From contig NZ_CP098740.1 of assembly GCF_026167665.1 (NCBI RefSeq), positions 2,170,001 to 2,234,000 of the forward strand: 64,000 bases of DNA. Reading direction: 5' to 3'. This DNA comes from Streptomyces drozdowiczii. Lineage in GTDB: Bacteria > Actinomycetota > Actinomycetes > Streptomycetales > Streptomycetaceae. Under the pieces are notes generated by a model. It saw only the letters and a program-made list of their open reading frames with translations, did no database searches and had not been told where the DNA came from. Both the position numbers and the translations under genes were made by a program. This document shows, piece by piece, positions 8,756 to 23,098 of this stretch. Numbering within the stretch: the stretch's first letter is position 1; each line of letters opens with the position of its first letter.

Positions 8756-9402
8756 CGATCCGGGTGGTGGTCGCGGAGGACCAGACGGCGGTACGGGCGG
8801 GGCTGGTGCTCATCCTGGGCAGCGCGCGGGACATCGAGGTGGTCGGGGAGGCCGGGGACGGCGAGGAGGCGGTGCGGCTGGCCCGGGAGCTGCGGCCGGA
8901 CCTGGTGCTGATGGACGTGCAGATGCCGCGCCTGGACGGAGTTTCGGCCACCCGGCAGGTGACCGGTGAGGGGCTGGCGGACGTGCTGGTGCTGACGACG
9001 TTCGACCTGGACGCGTACGTGTTCGGGGCGCTGCGGGCGGGGGCGTCGGGCTTCCTGCTGAAGGACACCGAGGCGGCCGGGCTGCTCGACGCGGTGCGCA
9101 CGGTGGCGCGCGGCGAGGGGCTGATCGCCCCGGCCGTGACGCGGCGGCTGATCGCGGAGTTCGCGGGGGCGGGCTCCGTACGGGCGGCGGGCGCTCCGGA
9201 CGCGTCGGTGCTGGAGGCGCTGACGCGGCGGGAGCGCGAGGTGCTGGGGTGCCTCGGCGAGGGCTTGTCGAACGCGGAGATCGCCGAGCGGCTGTCGATG
9301 GCGGAGGCGACGGCGAAGACGCACGTCAGCCGGTTGCTGGGGAAGCTGGAGCTGCGCAGCAGGGTCCAGGCGGCCGTGCTGGCGCAGGAGTTGGGCGTCT
9401 GA
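8752..9402 (+). CDS. chiR: LuxR/NarL-type response regulator, ChiR-like
   Basis: 216 residues. The receiver domain covers residues 1-120 with the acidic pocket (VVAEDQ), phospho-acceptor Asp in LVLMDVQMPR and switch Thr/Lys region (LTTF, LLKD). A C-terminal LuxR helix-turn-helix (LTRREREVLGCLGEGLSNAEIAERL) binds DNA. The start overlaps the kinase stop (ATGA), implying coupled translation. It is probably the partner of the upstream kinase and a regulator of the chitinase gene 180 bases downstream. Confidence 0.88.
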   Translation: MTIRVVVAEDQTAVRAGLVLILGSARDIEVVGEAGDGEEAVRLARELRPDLVLMDVQMPRLDGVSATRQVTGEGLADVLVLTTFDLDAYVFGALRAGASGFLLKDTEAAGLLDAVRTVARGEGLIAPAVTRRLIAEFAGAGSVRAAGAPDASVLEALTRREREVLGCLGEGLSNAEIAERLSMAEATAKTHVSRLLGKLELRSRVQAAVLAQELGV

Positions 9403-9430
9403 GGTTTATTCAGCGGACGGTTGCGATCTT

Positions 9431-9472
9431 TGGTCCAGACCTCTTGACGATTGGTCCAGACCTTCTTAATCT
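9431..9472 (+). promoter_or_regulatory. Chitinase promoter with two 12-bp direct repeats (DasR-site type)
   Basis: TGGTCCAGACCT occurs at 9431-9442 and again at 9452-9463, 21 bp apart, so both lie on the same helix face. A -35-like TTGACG (9444-9449) sits between the copies, and a -10-like TAATCT (9467-9472) follows at 17-bp spacing. Such repeats in streptomycete chitinase promoters mediate chitin induction and glucose repression, and each copy resembles the DasR responsive element (TGGTCTAGACCA core). Binding by DasR and by the adjacent response regulator is inferred. Confidence 0.85.
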
Positions 9473-9580
9473 CACCGAACACACTGCGGTGAACCTGCCA
9501 TGACAAAGCGGGTTCAGGGCGGCGCAGGGTTGCAGTTCACGGACCACCCCGTATGTCCGGACCTCACCCGAGGAGCACCG

Positions 9581-11470
<1,890 letters not shown>

Positions 11471-11488
11471 CCCCCGAGGCTCCACCCC

Positions 11489-11537
11489 CCGAAAACGCCG
11501 GGGAGACAGGTCCGCCCCCTGTCTCCCCGGTTTTCGG
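11489..11537. terminator. Bidirectional terminator between chitinase and DUF2550 genes
   Basis: A near-perfect hairpin of about 20 bp (CCGAAAAC...CCGGGGAGACAGG pairing with CCTGTCTCCCCGG...TTTTCGG; one bulged base) has a TTTT on each strand. It serves the convergent genes on both sides. Confidence 0.85.
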
Positions 11538-11548
11538 TGTGTACGTCC

Positions 11549-12001
11549 CTAGGCCACGTTCACCCGCTGGCCGGGCGGGGCCGCCTCCAGCCAGGCCAGG
11601 AAACCGGTCAGCGCGTCCTCGCTCATCGCCAGCTCCAGGCGGGTCTCCCGGTGGAGACAGCCGAGCACGATCGCGTCGGAGAGCAGCGCCAGCTCCTCCT
11701 CGCCCTCCGGCATCCGGCGGGCCACGACCTCGATCGCGGACCGCTCCAGGACCCGGCGCGGACGCGGCGAGTAGCTGAAGACGCGGAACCAGTTCACCTT
11801 GTCGCCGCTGTACCGGGCGACGCCGTACACCCAGCCCTTGCCGGACAGGTCGGGTTCCTCGGGTACGTTCCACCGGAGACTGCAGTCGAAGGTCCCGCCG
11901 GAGCGCTGGATCAGCCGCCGGCGCAGACCGAAGACGAAGAGTCCCAGCGCGACCAGTGCGACGACCAGTCCGCCCACCCACAGCGCGAGGTACATCTCCA
12001 C
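11549..12001 (-). CDS. DUF2550 domain membrane protein
   Basis: 150 residues. One N-terminal membrane segment (LALWVGGLVVALVALGLFVFGL) is followed by a cytoplasmic domain with WVYGVARYSGDKVNWFRVFSYSPRPRRVL, typical of the actinobacterial DUF2550 family found next to the atp operon. The function of the family is not established. The atp operon terminator lies upstream, so it is probably transcribed separately. Confidence 0.9.
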   Translation of the reverse strand: MEMYLALWVGGLVVALVALGLFVFGLRRRLIQRSGGTFDCSLRWNVPEEPDLSGKGWVYGVARYSGDKVNWFRVFSYSPRPRRVLERSAIEVVARRMPEGEEELALLSDAIVLGCLHRETRLELAMSEDALTGFLAWLEAAPPGQRVNVA

Positions 12002-12061
12002 CGACCTCCTCGCATCATCGAGTAGACGGACACCGTCCGTACGTCACCTGCATCTGCATCG

Positions 12062-12113
12062 CCTCAGCCGCGACACGGTCCGGAGGGGTCTCCGGCACGG
12101 GCCGCGGCTGAGG
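12062..12113 (-). terminator. Terminator after the atp operon
   Basis: A hairpin with perfect 11-bp outer arms (CCTCAGCCGCG / CGCGGCTGAGG) and a GC-rich inner stem, 23 bases past the atpC stop. No T-run on the minus strand. Confidence 0.7.
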
Positions 12114-12135
12114 GTAAAACCATGTCGTGAGGTGG

Positions 12136-12510
12136 CTAGTGTGCCGCCACCGCACGCAGTCGCACTTCGGCGCGCCGCTCGGAAGCGCCGTCCGTGTCCG
12201 ACTTCGCACGCTCGAGCGCACGCTCCGCGCGCTCGACGTCGATCTCGTCGGCAAGCTCCGCGATCTCCGCGAGAAGCGACAGCTTGTCGTCGGCGAACGA
12301 GATGAAACCGCCGTGCACGGCGGCGACGACGGTCGCGCCCTCGCTCGTACGGATCGTCACCGGGCCCGATTCCAGCACACCCAGAAGCGGCTGGTGACCG
12401 GGCATGACGCCGATGTCGCCGGACGTGGTGCGCGCGACGACCAGGGTGGCCTCGCCGGACCAGACACTGCGGTCCGCGGCGACCAGCTCGACGTGCAGCT
12501 CAGCAGCCAA
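12136..12510 (-). CDS. atpC: F1Fo ATP synthase epsilon subunit
   Basis: 124 residues, normal length. The N-terminal beta-sandwich (ELHVELVAADRSVWSGEATLVVARTTSGDIGVMPGHQPLL) is followed by a two-helix C-terminal arm. Part of the central stalk; couples rotation to catalysis and can inhibit hydrolysis. TTG at 12510 is used, with GAGGAG six bases upstream. Last gene of the operon, separated from atpD by 109 bases holding a hairpin. Confidence 0.96.
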   Translation of the reverse strand: MAAELHVELVAADRSVWSGEATLVVARTTSGDIGVMPGHQPLLGVLESGPVTIRTSEGATVVAAVHGGFISFADDKLSLLAEIAELADEIDVERAERALERAKSDTDGASERRAEVRLRAVAAH

Positions 12511-12529
12511 GGGTGGCTCCTCGGGTCAC

Positions 12530-12551
12530 CACCCGGCGGTCGTGCCGGGTG
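12530..12551 (-). promoter_or_regulatory. Intra-operon hairpin between atpD and atpC
   Basis: Perfect 8-bp stem (CACCCGGC / GCCGGGTG) with a six-base loop, just upstream of the atpC ribosome binding site. It may act as a processing site or weak terminator that sets epsilon-subunit levels. Inference only. Confidence 0.4.
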
Positions 12552-12619
12552 TTGGGTCAATTCTACGGGGCGTGGTGAGGGGGACGGGACGCACCCGCCC
12601 CCCTCGGTGAGCCGGGGGC

Positions 12620-14976
<2,357 letters not shown>

Positions 14977-14979
14977 CGA

Positions 14980-16551
14980 TCAGCCCTCGCCCAGCAGCTT
15001 GCCGTCCGAGGTCTCGAACTGCTGCTTGAAAGCGGCGACGGCGTCGGCGATGGCCTCGATCGTGTCGTTGGACATCTTGGCGCCCTCGCGGATGCTGGTG
15101 AGGAGGTCCTTGCGCTCGCGGCGCAGGAACTCCAGCAGCTCCGTCTCGAAGCGGCGGATGTCCTCGACCGGGACGTCGTCCATCTTGCCGTTGGTGCCGG
15201 CCCAGACGGAGACGACCTGCTCCTCGACGGGGAACGGGGCGTACTGCGGCTGCTTCAGCAGCTCGACCATGCGCTTACCGCGCTCCAGCGACGCCTTGGA
15301 GGCCGCGTCCAGGTCGGAACCGAAGGCGGCGAACGCCTCCAGCTCGCGGTACTGGGCGAGGTCCACGCGGAGTCGGCCGGACACCTGGCGCATGGCCTTG
15401 TGCTGGGCGGAGCCACCGACGCGGGAGACCGAGATACCGACGTTCAGGGCCGGACGCTGACCGGCGTTGAACAGGTCGGACTCCAGGAAGCACTGGCCGT
15501 CGGTGATGGAGATGACGTTGGTCGGGATGAACGCCGACACGTCGTTCGCCTTGGTCTCGACGATCGGGAGACCCGTCATCGAACCGGCACCCATGTCGTC
15601 GGAGAGCTTGGCGCAGCGCTCCAGCAGACGCGAGTGGAGGTAGAAGACGTCACCGGGGTACGCCTCACGGCCCGGCGGACGGCGCAGCAGCAGGGACACG
15701 GCGCGGTAGGCGTCGGCCTGCTTCGAGAGGTCGTCGAAGATGATCAGGACGTGCTTGCCCTGGTACATCCAGTGCTGGCCGATGGCCGAGCCGGTGTACG
15801 GCGCGAGGTACTTGAAGCCGGCCGGGTCGGACGCCGGGGCGGCGACGATGGTCGTGTACTCCAGGGCGCCGGCCTCTTCGAGGGCGCCGCGCACGGAGGC
15901 GATCGTCGAGCCCTTCTGACCGATGGCGACGTAGATGCAGCGCACCTGCTTGTTCACGTCGCCCGAGCGCCAGTTGTCGCGCTGGTTGATGATCGTGTCG
16001 ACGGCCAGAGCGGTCTTACCCGTCTGACGGTCGCCGATGATCAGCTGACGCTGGCCGCGGCCGATCGGCACCATGGCGTCGACGGCCTTGTAGCCGGTCT
16101 GCATCGGCTCGTGCACCGACTTGCGGACCATGACGCCAGGGGCCTGCAGCTCGAGGGCGCGGCGGCCGTCGGTCGCGATCTCGCCGAGACCGTCGATCGG
16201 GTTGCCGAGCGGGTCGACGACGCGGCCGAGGTAACCCTCGCCGACGCCGACGGAGAGCACCTCACCGGTGCGCTGCACCGGCTGGCCCTCCTCGATGCCG
16301 CTGAACTCGCCGAGGACGATCGCACCGATCTCGCGCTCCTCGAGGTTGAGGGCGAGACCGAGGGTGCCGTCCTCGAACTTCAGCAGCTCGTTCGCCATGG
16401 CGGAGGGCAGGCCCTCCACCTTCGCGATGCCGTCGCCGGCAACGCTGACCGTACCGACCTCCTCGCGCGAGGCCGCGTCCGGCTTGTACGACTGGACAAA
16501 GTTCTCCAGCGCGTCCCGGATCTCCTCCGGCCGGATCGTGAGCTCCGCCAT
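14980..16551 (-). CDS. atpA: F1Fo ATP synthase alpha subunit
   Basis: 523 residues from an ATG at 16551 ([11 protein letters not shown]), preceded by an AAGGAG-containing leader. An upstream in-frame ATG would add 31 residues unlike the family. Non-catalytic nucleotide-binding subunit with P-loop [13 protein letters not shown] and the conserved [13 protein letters not shown] motif. Follows atpH after 136 bases that include a small palindromic element. Confidence 0.97.
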   Translation of the reverse strand: MAELTIRPEEIRDALENFVQSYKPDAASREEVGTVSVAGDGIAKVEGLPSAMANELLKFEDGTLGLALNLEEREIGAIVLGEFSGIEEGQPVQRTGEVLSVGVGEGYLGRVVDPLGNPIDGLGEIATDGRRALELQAPGVMVRKSVHEPMQTGYKAVDAMVPIGRGQRQLIIGDRQTGKTALAVDTIINQRDNWRSGDVNKQVRCIYVAIGQKGSTIASVRGALEEAGALEYTTIVAAPASDPAGFKYLAPYTGSAIGQHWMYQGKHVLIIFDDLSKQADAYRAVSLLLRRPPGREAYPGDVFYLHSRLLERCAKLSDDMGAGSMTGLPIVETKANDVSAFIPTNVISITDGQCFLESDLFNAGQRPALNVGISVSRVGGSAQHKAMRQVSGRLRVDLAQYRELEAFAAFGSDLDAASKASLERGKRMVELLKQPQYAPFPVEEQVVSVWAGTNGKMDDVPVEDIRRFETELLEFLRRERKDLLTSIREGAKMSNDTIEAIADAVAAFKQQFETSDGKLLGEG

Positions 16552-16600
16552 CTGGGTTCCCTGCTCTCCTTGTTGGGCCCGAAGTTTCTTAAGGGGTCTG

Positions 16601-16618
16601 GGGGCCGACCCCCAGGAA
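16601..16618. repeat. Short palindromic element in the atpH-atpA gap
   Basis: CTGGGGG-ccga-CCCCCAG, flanked by ggggt and gaatc. I have seen this general pattern (ggggtctggggg...cccccagg) repeatedly in Streptomyces intergenic regions; it resembles a dispersed palindrome rather than an operon-specific signal. It would form a hairpin in the atp transcript. Confidence 0.5.
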
Positions 16619-16687
16619 TCTTCTGCAGTTTCTGCACGGCCCAACCGGGCCGCTGGTCTTGCTCTGTTCTGTTGCGCTGCGTCTGTG

Positions 16688-17503
16688 TCAGCCGGCCATG
16701 CGACGGGTCGCCTCGTCGAGGCGGTCCGCGATGGTGCCGTTGATGACCTCGTCGCCGACCCGCACCGCGATCCCGCCGAGGACCGAGGGGTCCACGTCCA
16801 GGTTCAGGTGCATCTCGCGGCCGTAGAGCTTCGCCAGGGCGGCACCCAGGCGCTGCTTCTGCCGGTCGCTGAGCGGCACCGCGGAGGTGACGATCGCGAC
16901 CATGCGCTCCCGGCGCTCCGCGGCGAGCTTGGAGAGGGAGTCGAGTCCCGCTTCCAGGCTACGTCCACGCGGCTGGGTGACAAGCCGCACGACGACGCGC
17001 TCGGTGGCGGGCCGCGCCTTGCCGCCGAGCAGGCTGCGGAGCAGCTCGCCCTTGGCGGCGGGGGTCGCGGTCCGGCTGGTGAGCGCGGCGCGCAGGCCGG
17101 TGTCCGAGGCGACGATGCGGCCGAACCGGAAGAGTTCGTCCTCGACGTCGTCCAGGTCACCGCGCTGCTGGGCGGCGGTGAGGTCGGCGGTGTTCGCCAG
17201 CTCCTCGACCGCGTCGACCAGGTCACGCGACTGCGACCAGCGCGAGCGGACCATGCCGGTGACCAGGTCGACGGCTTCGCCGCCCACCTGGCCGCCGAAC
17301 AGGCGGCCTGCCAGCTCGGCCCTGGCCTCGCCCGGCTGCGCCGGGTCGGTCAGGACCCGGCGCAGCGACACCTCGCGGTGCAGCAGCGCCGTGACGCCGG
17401 CCAGGTCCTCGGCGAGCTTCGCCGCGTCGACCGACGTGGAGTCGGTCAGCGCGTCGAGACGCTCGCGTGCGGCAGCCAGTGCCTCGCGGCTCGCGCTGTT
17501 CAT
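16688..17503 (-). CDS. atpH: F1Fo ATP synthase delta subunit
   Basis: 271 residues, longer than the roughly 180 of E. coli but usual for actinobacteria. The N-terminal six-helix domain ([17 protein letters not shown]) and the C-terminal signature ([22 protein letters not shown]) are present. It joins the peripheral b stalk to the top of F1. Its start overlaps the atpF stop (ATGA, 17500-17503). Confidence 0.96.
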   Translation of the reverse strand: MNSASREALAAARERLDALTDSTSVDAAKLAEDLAGVTALLHREVSLRRVLTDPAQPGEARAELAGRLFGGQVGGEAVDLVTGMVRSRWSQSRDLVDAVEELANTADLTAAQQRGDLDDVEDELFRFGRIVASDTGLRAALTSRTATPAAKGELLRSLLGGKARPATERVVVRLVTQPRGRSLEAGLDSLSKLAAERRERMVAIVTSAVPLSDRQKQRLGAALAKLYGREMHLNLDVDPSVLGGIAVRVGDEVINGTIADRLDEATRRMAG

Positions 17504-18045
17504 CGGACGGCCTCGGCCTTCGCTTCGAGCTCGTCGAGGAAGCGGTCGACGGTGCCACTCTGCCGGGCGTGGTCCTCCAGGGACTCACCGACGAGCTTGC
17601 CGGCCAGGTCGGTGGCGAGCTTGCCCACGTCCTGGCGCAGCGCGGCGGCGGCGGCCTTGCGGTCGGCCTCGATCTGGGCGTGGCCGGCGGCGACGATCTC
17701 GTCGCGCTGGCGCTGGCCCTCGGCACGCATTTCCTGCAGGATCACGGCGCCCTGCTCCTGCGCCTCCTGGCGCATACGAGCGGCTTCGTGGCGGGCCTCG
17801 GCGAGCTGAGCCTTGTACTGCTCAAGAACGCTCTGGGCCTCGGTCTGGGCCGCATCGGCCTTCTCGATACCGCCTTCGATGGCCTCGCGGCGCTCTTCCA
17901 GAACCTTGTTGATGTTCGGGAGGAGCTTCTTGGCGAGGAAGCCGAAGACGATGACGAAAGCGATGAGGCCAATGACGAGCTCAGGGATCGGCGGAATGAG
18001 CGGGTTTTCCGCTTCCTCCGCCGCGAGCTGAACCAGGGGGTTCAC
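17500..18045 (-). CDS. atpF: F1Fo ATP synthase b subunit
   Basis: 181 residues. One N-terminal membrane helix (LVIGLIAFVIVFGFLAKKLLP) is followed by a long charged coiled coil rich in Ala, Glu and Gln, the peripheral stalk. GTG at 18045 has a GGAAGG site. Stop overlaps atpH. Confidence 0.96.
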   Translation of the reverse strand: MNPLVQLAAEEAENPLIPPIPELVIGLIAFVIVFGFLAKKLLPNINKVLEERREAIEGGIEKADAAQTEAQSVLEQYKAQLAEARHEAARMRQEAQEQGAVILQEMRAEGQRQRDEIVAAGHAQIEADRKAAAAALRQDVGKLATDLAGKLVGESLEDHARQSGTVDRFLDELEAKAEAVR

Positions 18046-18082
18046 GTCAGTGCCTTCCGTCGAATGGGCTGTTCGCGACCGG

Positions 18083-19220
<1,138 letters not shown>

Positions 19221-19446
19221 CGCGGGCTCCTTCAGCGTGGCGCATAGGTACGGCAACCTCGTTGTGTCGGCGCGGCGCGCAGCCGCGGTTCGGCACTGGA
19301 CTGGTGTTTCGGATGTGTGAGCGGCAGTCAGGCATGTGAGCCTCGCGATCGAGCAGGCGTCAGCTCACATGCACGCGCCCGCAGTGCCGCAGTTGGAACC
19401 GGACGATAGCAGGGTCCTGACCCCGCACTTATTCCGCCCCTACCCT

Positions 19447-19884
19447 TCACGCGTCGGACCCCGGTTTCCCGGCCTTGCCGGCCTTCTCGGATTCGGGTTC
19501 CACGTAAAGGATCTTGGCCTTCATGTGCGCACGCGCCTGTGCGGCGATCCACACGAGGGTCGTCGCGACCAGGGTGATCGCGAACGCCTTCGGGTTGAAC
19601 AGCGAGGTGTTCTTGAAGACGGCGACGAAGATGAACAGGAGCAGGAGCTGCGCGGTGTAGAGCGCGAGGCCCATCGCCTGGAAGAGGTGGGGCATGGACC
19701 TGGCGGTCCGTTGCAGGACCAGGAGTCCGATCCCCATGAAGAGGATGACCACGATCGTCCCCACGATCGCGCCCAGGGCTCCCTTGCCGCCCGCGACGCC
19801 AGCGCTGATCGCGGCGGCTACGGCGCCGGCGGCAGCGGTGGGTACGGCGGTCTGGAGGAGAGTCCGGACGTCGTTGGACGGCAT
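19447..19884 (-). CDS. atpI: ATP synthase protein I-like membrane protein
   Basis: 145 residues from ATG at 19884, with GGAG upstream; an upstream ATG (19926) lacks a site. Four membrane segments and a Lys/Glu-rich C-terminal tail. Position directly ahead of atpB and size fit AtpI, which helps c-ring assembly or cation supply in other bacteria; sequence is weakly conserved. A 226-base gap to atpB holds no gene. Confidence 0.85.
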   Translation of the reverse strand: MPSNDVRTLLQTAVPTAAAGAVAAAISAGVAGGKGALGAIVGTIVVILFMGIGLLVLQRTARSMPHLFQAMGLALYTAQLLLLFIFVAVFKNTSLFNPKAFAITLVATTLVWIAAQARAHMKAKILYVEPESEKAGKAGKPGSDA

Positions 19885-20025
19885 GGCGGCAGCTCCGCTT
19901 GCAGGGGGTGGGCAGTGTGTCGTCATGGACGAGCGTAGGCCCGGTCCGAGTCGATGCCTCGGGCCGATGGACCGTGCTACATCAGGTCCTTCGGCTCTGT
20001 CACCGGGCTTCGTGAACGGTATCAC

Positions 20026-20144
20026 AAACTATTTGATGAGGTCTTTACCTAGAAAGTGTGCTTGCTGTCACACCTGAGGGCTAACAAGCACGCGTGAGCA
20101 GTGCACCGCGTCGCTTTGTCTGCTAATGCACACCGATGACCGGT
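20026..20144 (-). promoter_or_regulatory. AT-richer region upstream of atpI, likely atp promoter
   Basis: This 119-base stretch is unusually AT-rich for the window (runs such as TCAAATAGTTTGTGATACCG on the minus strand) and also holds a GTGTG/CACAC hairpin just after the wecA-like stop. It is the natural place for the atp operon promoter, but I cannot assign one -10/-35 pair with confidence. Confidence 0.4.
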
Positions 20145-21554
20145 TCAGTGGCGGGTGGAACCGGCCGCCCGACGGTCAGCCGTACGCGAACGGTGGCCGA
20201 TGGCGGTCGCCCCGTTGACGCTGTGGGCCCCCGCCGCGACCGGAGCCCCGGCAGCCGCTTCACGCTCCTCCGCGGCCCCCTCCGCCCCGCCCGTCGCACC
20301 CGTCTCCATCTGGCCGTCCACGGGCCCCTGTTGGCCCTCCGCGGCCTCCTCCGACGCGGCGGCACCAGGCCCCTCCGGACGACGCCGTCTGCGGCGGTAG
20401 CGGGGCGGCACGAAGCGTTCCGCCCAGCGCGGGGCGCGCGGGGTGAACCGGGGCATCAGGAGCAGGATCAGCCCGAGCGCGCTCAGCCCCACGATCACGA
20501 TCACGATCCACAGGGACGTCGAGTGCACCGAGTACCCCACCGCGCCGAAGGCGATCAGCGCCGACCAGAAGTACATGATCAGCACCGACCGGCTGTGCGA
20601 GTGGCCGATGTTGAGCAGCCGGTGGTGCAGGTGGCCCCGGTCCGCCGCGAACGGCGACTGGCCGTTCCAGGTGCGCCGGACGATCGCCAGCACCAGGTCC
20701 GCCGCCGGGATCGCGATGATGGTCAGCGGCAGCAGCAGCGGGATGAACACCGGGAGCATCGCGTGGGTCGCCTGGCGCTCACTGCCCTCGAAGAGCCTCA
20801 TGTTGTCCGGGTCGACCTGTCCGGTCACCGAGATCGCCCCGGCCGCGAGCACCAGACCGATCAGCATCGACCCCGAGTCGCCCATGAAGATCCGCGCGGG
20901 GTGCATGTTGTGCGGCAGGAAGCCGAGGCACATGCCCATCAGGATCGCCGCGAACAGCGTCGCCGGGGCGGCGGCCTCGATGGTGTGCCCGTACCAGAGC
21001 CGGTAGGTGTACAGGAAGAACGCGGCGGCGGCGATGAGCACCATGCCCGCCGCGAGCCCGTCCAGGCCGTCCACGAAGTTGACCGCGTTGATGGTGATGA
21101 CGACCAGCGCCACGGTGAGCAGGGTGCCCTGCCACGGGGTGAGGGCCACGGTGCCGACGCCCGGGATCGGCAGCCACAGGATCGTGAGGCCCTGGAGGAC
21201 CATGACGGCGGCGGCGAGCATCTGCCCGCCCAGCTTGATCAGGGCGTCGATCTCGAACTTGTCGTCGAGGACCCCGATCAGCCAGATCAGCGCCGCTCCG
21301 GAGAGCAGCGCTCGCGGTTCGCTGGACAGCTCGAAGACGCCGTCGAGGTTGGCGAGGTGGTTGGCCACGATGAGCCCCGCGCACAGCCCGCCGAACATGG
21401 CGATGCCGCCGAGCCTCGGGGTCGGTTCGCGGTGGACGTCGCGCGCGCGGATCGCGGGCATCGCCCCGACCGCGATGGCGAACTTGCGCACCGGACCGGT
21501 GAGCAAGTAGGTCACAGCGGCCGTGACACAGAGTGTCAGCAGGTAATCACGCAC
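20145..21554 (-). CDS. Undecaprenyl-phosphate GlcNAc-1-phosphate transferase family (MraY/WecA-like)
   Basis: 469 residues with about eleven membrane helices. It transfers a sugar-1-phosphate from UDP-sugar to polyprenyl phosphate, starting a cell-wall glycopolymer. Hallmarks are VLDDKFEID, NAVNFVDGLDGLA, FMGDSGSM and the WecA-type GHLHHRLL. GTG at 21554 (VRDYLLTLC) is preceded by GGGGC; GTG at 21566 is an alternative. The C-terminal ~95 residues are Arg-, Ala- and Glu-rich and cytoplasmic, with no known domain. It is not the mur-cluster MraY by context. Confidence 0.9.
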   Translation of the reverse strand: MRDYLLTLCVTAAVTYLLTGPVRKFAIAVGAMPAIRARDVHREPTPRLGGIAMFGGLCAGLIVANHLANLDGVFELSSEPRALLSGAALIWLIGVLDDKFEIDALIKLGGQMLAAAVMVLQGLTILWLPIPGVGTVALTPWQGTLLTVALVVITINAVNFVDGLDGLAAGMVLIAAAAFFLYTYRLWYGHTIEAAAPATLFAAILMGMCLGFLPHNMHPARIFMGDSGSMLIGLVLAAGAISVTGQVDPDNMRLFEGSERQATHAMLPVFIPLLLPLTIIAIPAADLVLAIVRRTWNGQSPFAADRGHLHHRLLNIGHSHSRSVLIMYFWSALIAFGAVGYSVHSTSLWIVIVIVGLSALGLILLLMPRFTPRAPRWAERFVPPRYRRRRRRPEGPGAAASEEAAEGQQGPVDGQMETGATGGAEGAAEEREAAAGAPVAAGAHSVNGATAIGHRSRTADRRAAGSTRH

Positions 21555-21757
21555 GGGCTGCCCCACAGATATAGCCGGCCATCTCAGCCCACACCTTAAC
21601 TAGGTACGTCCCATGGTTGAGGACACGGAGCTGTCCGCGATGGTTGCACGGCATCTCCCGGCAAGATCATCGAGGCCCCTCATCCGGGACGCGATCCGGG
21701 ACACGGCCGAATGCGGCGTCCGGGAACGGCATGGGCCCGCTGCCCGCCGTCGAGCGG

Positions 21758-22399
21758 TCAGTGGGGCGCGGAGACGCCGGTCAGCGCGGTGACGACCGGG
21801 TCGAGGGCCTGGCTGATCTCGTCGCCGATGGACCGGAAGAAGGTGATCGGGGCGCCGTACGGGTCGTGGACCTCGTCGGCGTCCGCGGTCGGGGCGAGCA
21901 GCCAGCCGCGCAGCGCGGCGGCGGCCCGGACCAGGGCGCGGGCACGCTCGACCACGCCCTCCTCACGGGCGTCGGGCAGGGTGGCCGGGTCTATCGCCCG
22001 GACCAGCCTGGTGAACTCCTTGAGCGTGAAGGTGCGCAGCCCGGCCGAGTGGCCCATGGAGATGACCTGGGCGCGGTGGTCGCGGGTGGCCGTGAGCACC
22101 AGGTCGGCACGGATGACGTGCTCGTCCAGCAGCTCACGGCCGGTGAAGCCGGTGGCGTCGGCGCCGAAGTCGGCGAGGACCACCTCGGCGTTGGCCTCCA
22201 TCGGGGCGCCCTCGTGGCCCCAGGTCCCGGCGCTCTCCACGATCAGCCCGCCCTGGAGCGGGTCCCCGAGCCGGTGCACCAGGGCATGCCGGGTCAGCCG
22301 CTCGGTGATCGGTGAGCGGCAGACGTTGCCGGTGCTGACGTGGAGGATGCGGAAAGTGTCGGGCCGCCCCGCTATGCCACGCCCCTCGGGGGCGGTCAA
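21758..22399 (-). CDS. Low-molecular-weight protein-tyrosine-phosphatase-like protein with Ser in place of catalytic Cys
   Basis: 213 residues. The fold signature is clear at the N-terminus, but the P-loop reads HVSTGNVCRSP where active enzymes have VCxGNxCRSP. The nucleophile is encoded by AGC (Ser), so classic phosphatase chemistry should be lost; phosphate binding may remain (Arg is kept). Downstream DP motif (EVHDPYG) is present. It overlaps ywlC by 4 bases (ATGA-type), so the two are co-translated. May be an arsenate-reductase-like or regulatory protein; function not known. Confidence 0.85.
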   Translation of the reverse strand: MTAPEGRGIAGRPDTFRILHVSTGNVCRSPITERLTRHALVHRLGDPLQGGLIVESAGTWGHEGAPMEANAEVVLADFGADATGFTGRELLDEHVIRADLVLTATRDHRAQVISMGHSAGLRTFTLKEFTRLVRAIDPATLPDAREEGVVERARALVRAAAALRGWLLAPTADADEVHDPYGAPITFFRSIGDEISQALDPVVTALTGVSAPH

Positions 22400-23043
22400 T
22401 TGGCCACCTCGAGGTCGGGGACCACCTTGCGCAGCTCCTCCGCCGAGATCGCACCGGCGCGCAGCAGGACGGGCACCTTGCCGGTGACGTCGACGATGGA
22501 GGAGGGCACGATGCCGGGGGTAGGGCCGCCGTCGAGGTAGACGGAGACGGAGTCACCGAGCATCTCCTGGGCCGCGTCGCAGTCCTCCGGCGAGGGGTGG
22601 CCGGTCAGGTTGGCGCTGGACACGGCCATCGGGCCGACCTCGGTGAGGAGTTCGATGGCGACCGGGTGCAGCGGCATCCGGACGGCGACGGTCCCCCGGG
22701 TGTCCCCGAGGTCCCACTGGAGCGACGGCTGGTGCTTGGCGACCAGGGTCAGGGCGCCCGGCCAGAACGCGTCGACCAGCTCCCACGCCTGCTCGGAGAA
22801 GTCGGTGACCAGGCCGTGCAGGGTGTTCGGGGAGCCGATGAGGACCGGCGAGGGCATGTTGCGGCCCCGGCCCTTGGCCTCCAGGAGGTCCCCGACCGCC
22901 TCGGCGGCGAAGGCGTCCGCGCCGATCCCGTACACGGTGTCGGTGGGCAGCACGACGAGCTCGCCGCGGCGGACGGCCGACGCGGCTTCGCGCAGCCCCG
23001 TCGTGCGGTCGGTCGCGTCGTTGCAGTCGTATCGCCGTGCCAT
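22396..23043 (-). CDS. ywlC: L-threonylcarbamoyladenylate synthase (Sua5/YrdC/YwlC)
   Basis: 215 residues. It condenses threonine, bicarbonate and ATP to threonylcarbamoyl-AMP, the donor for t6A37 in ANN-decoding tRNAs. Motifs include LPTDTVYGIGADA (ATP/substrate binding), KGRGRNMP and SSANLTGHPSP. Short YrdC-like form without the extra Sua5 domain. Lies 55 bases after prmC, within a run of translation genes on the same strand. Confidence 0.94.
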   Translation of the reverse strand: MARRYDCNDATDRTTGLREAASAVRRGELVVLPTDTVYGIGADAFAAEAVGDLLEAKGRGRNMPSPVLIGSPNTLHGLVTDFSEQAWELVDAFWPGALTLVAKHQPSLQWDLGDTRGTVAVRMPLHPVAIELLTEVGPMAVSSANLTGHPSPEDCDAAQEMLGDSVSVYLDGGPTPGIVPSSIVDVTGKVPVLLRAGAISAEELRKVVPDLEVAN

Positions 23044-23098
23044 CAGCCGGCCTCCTCAAGCATGTACGGGTAGGGCTGGTACGGGTGGCGGGCCCGGG

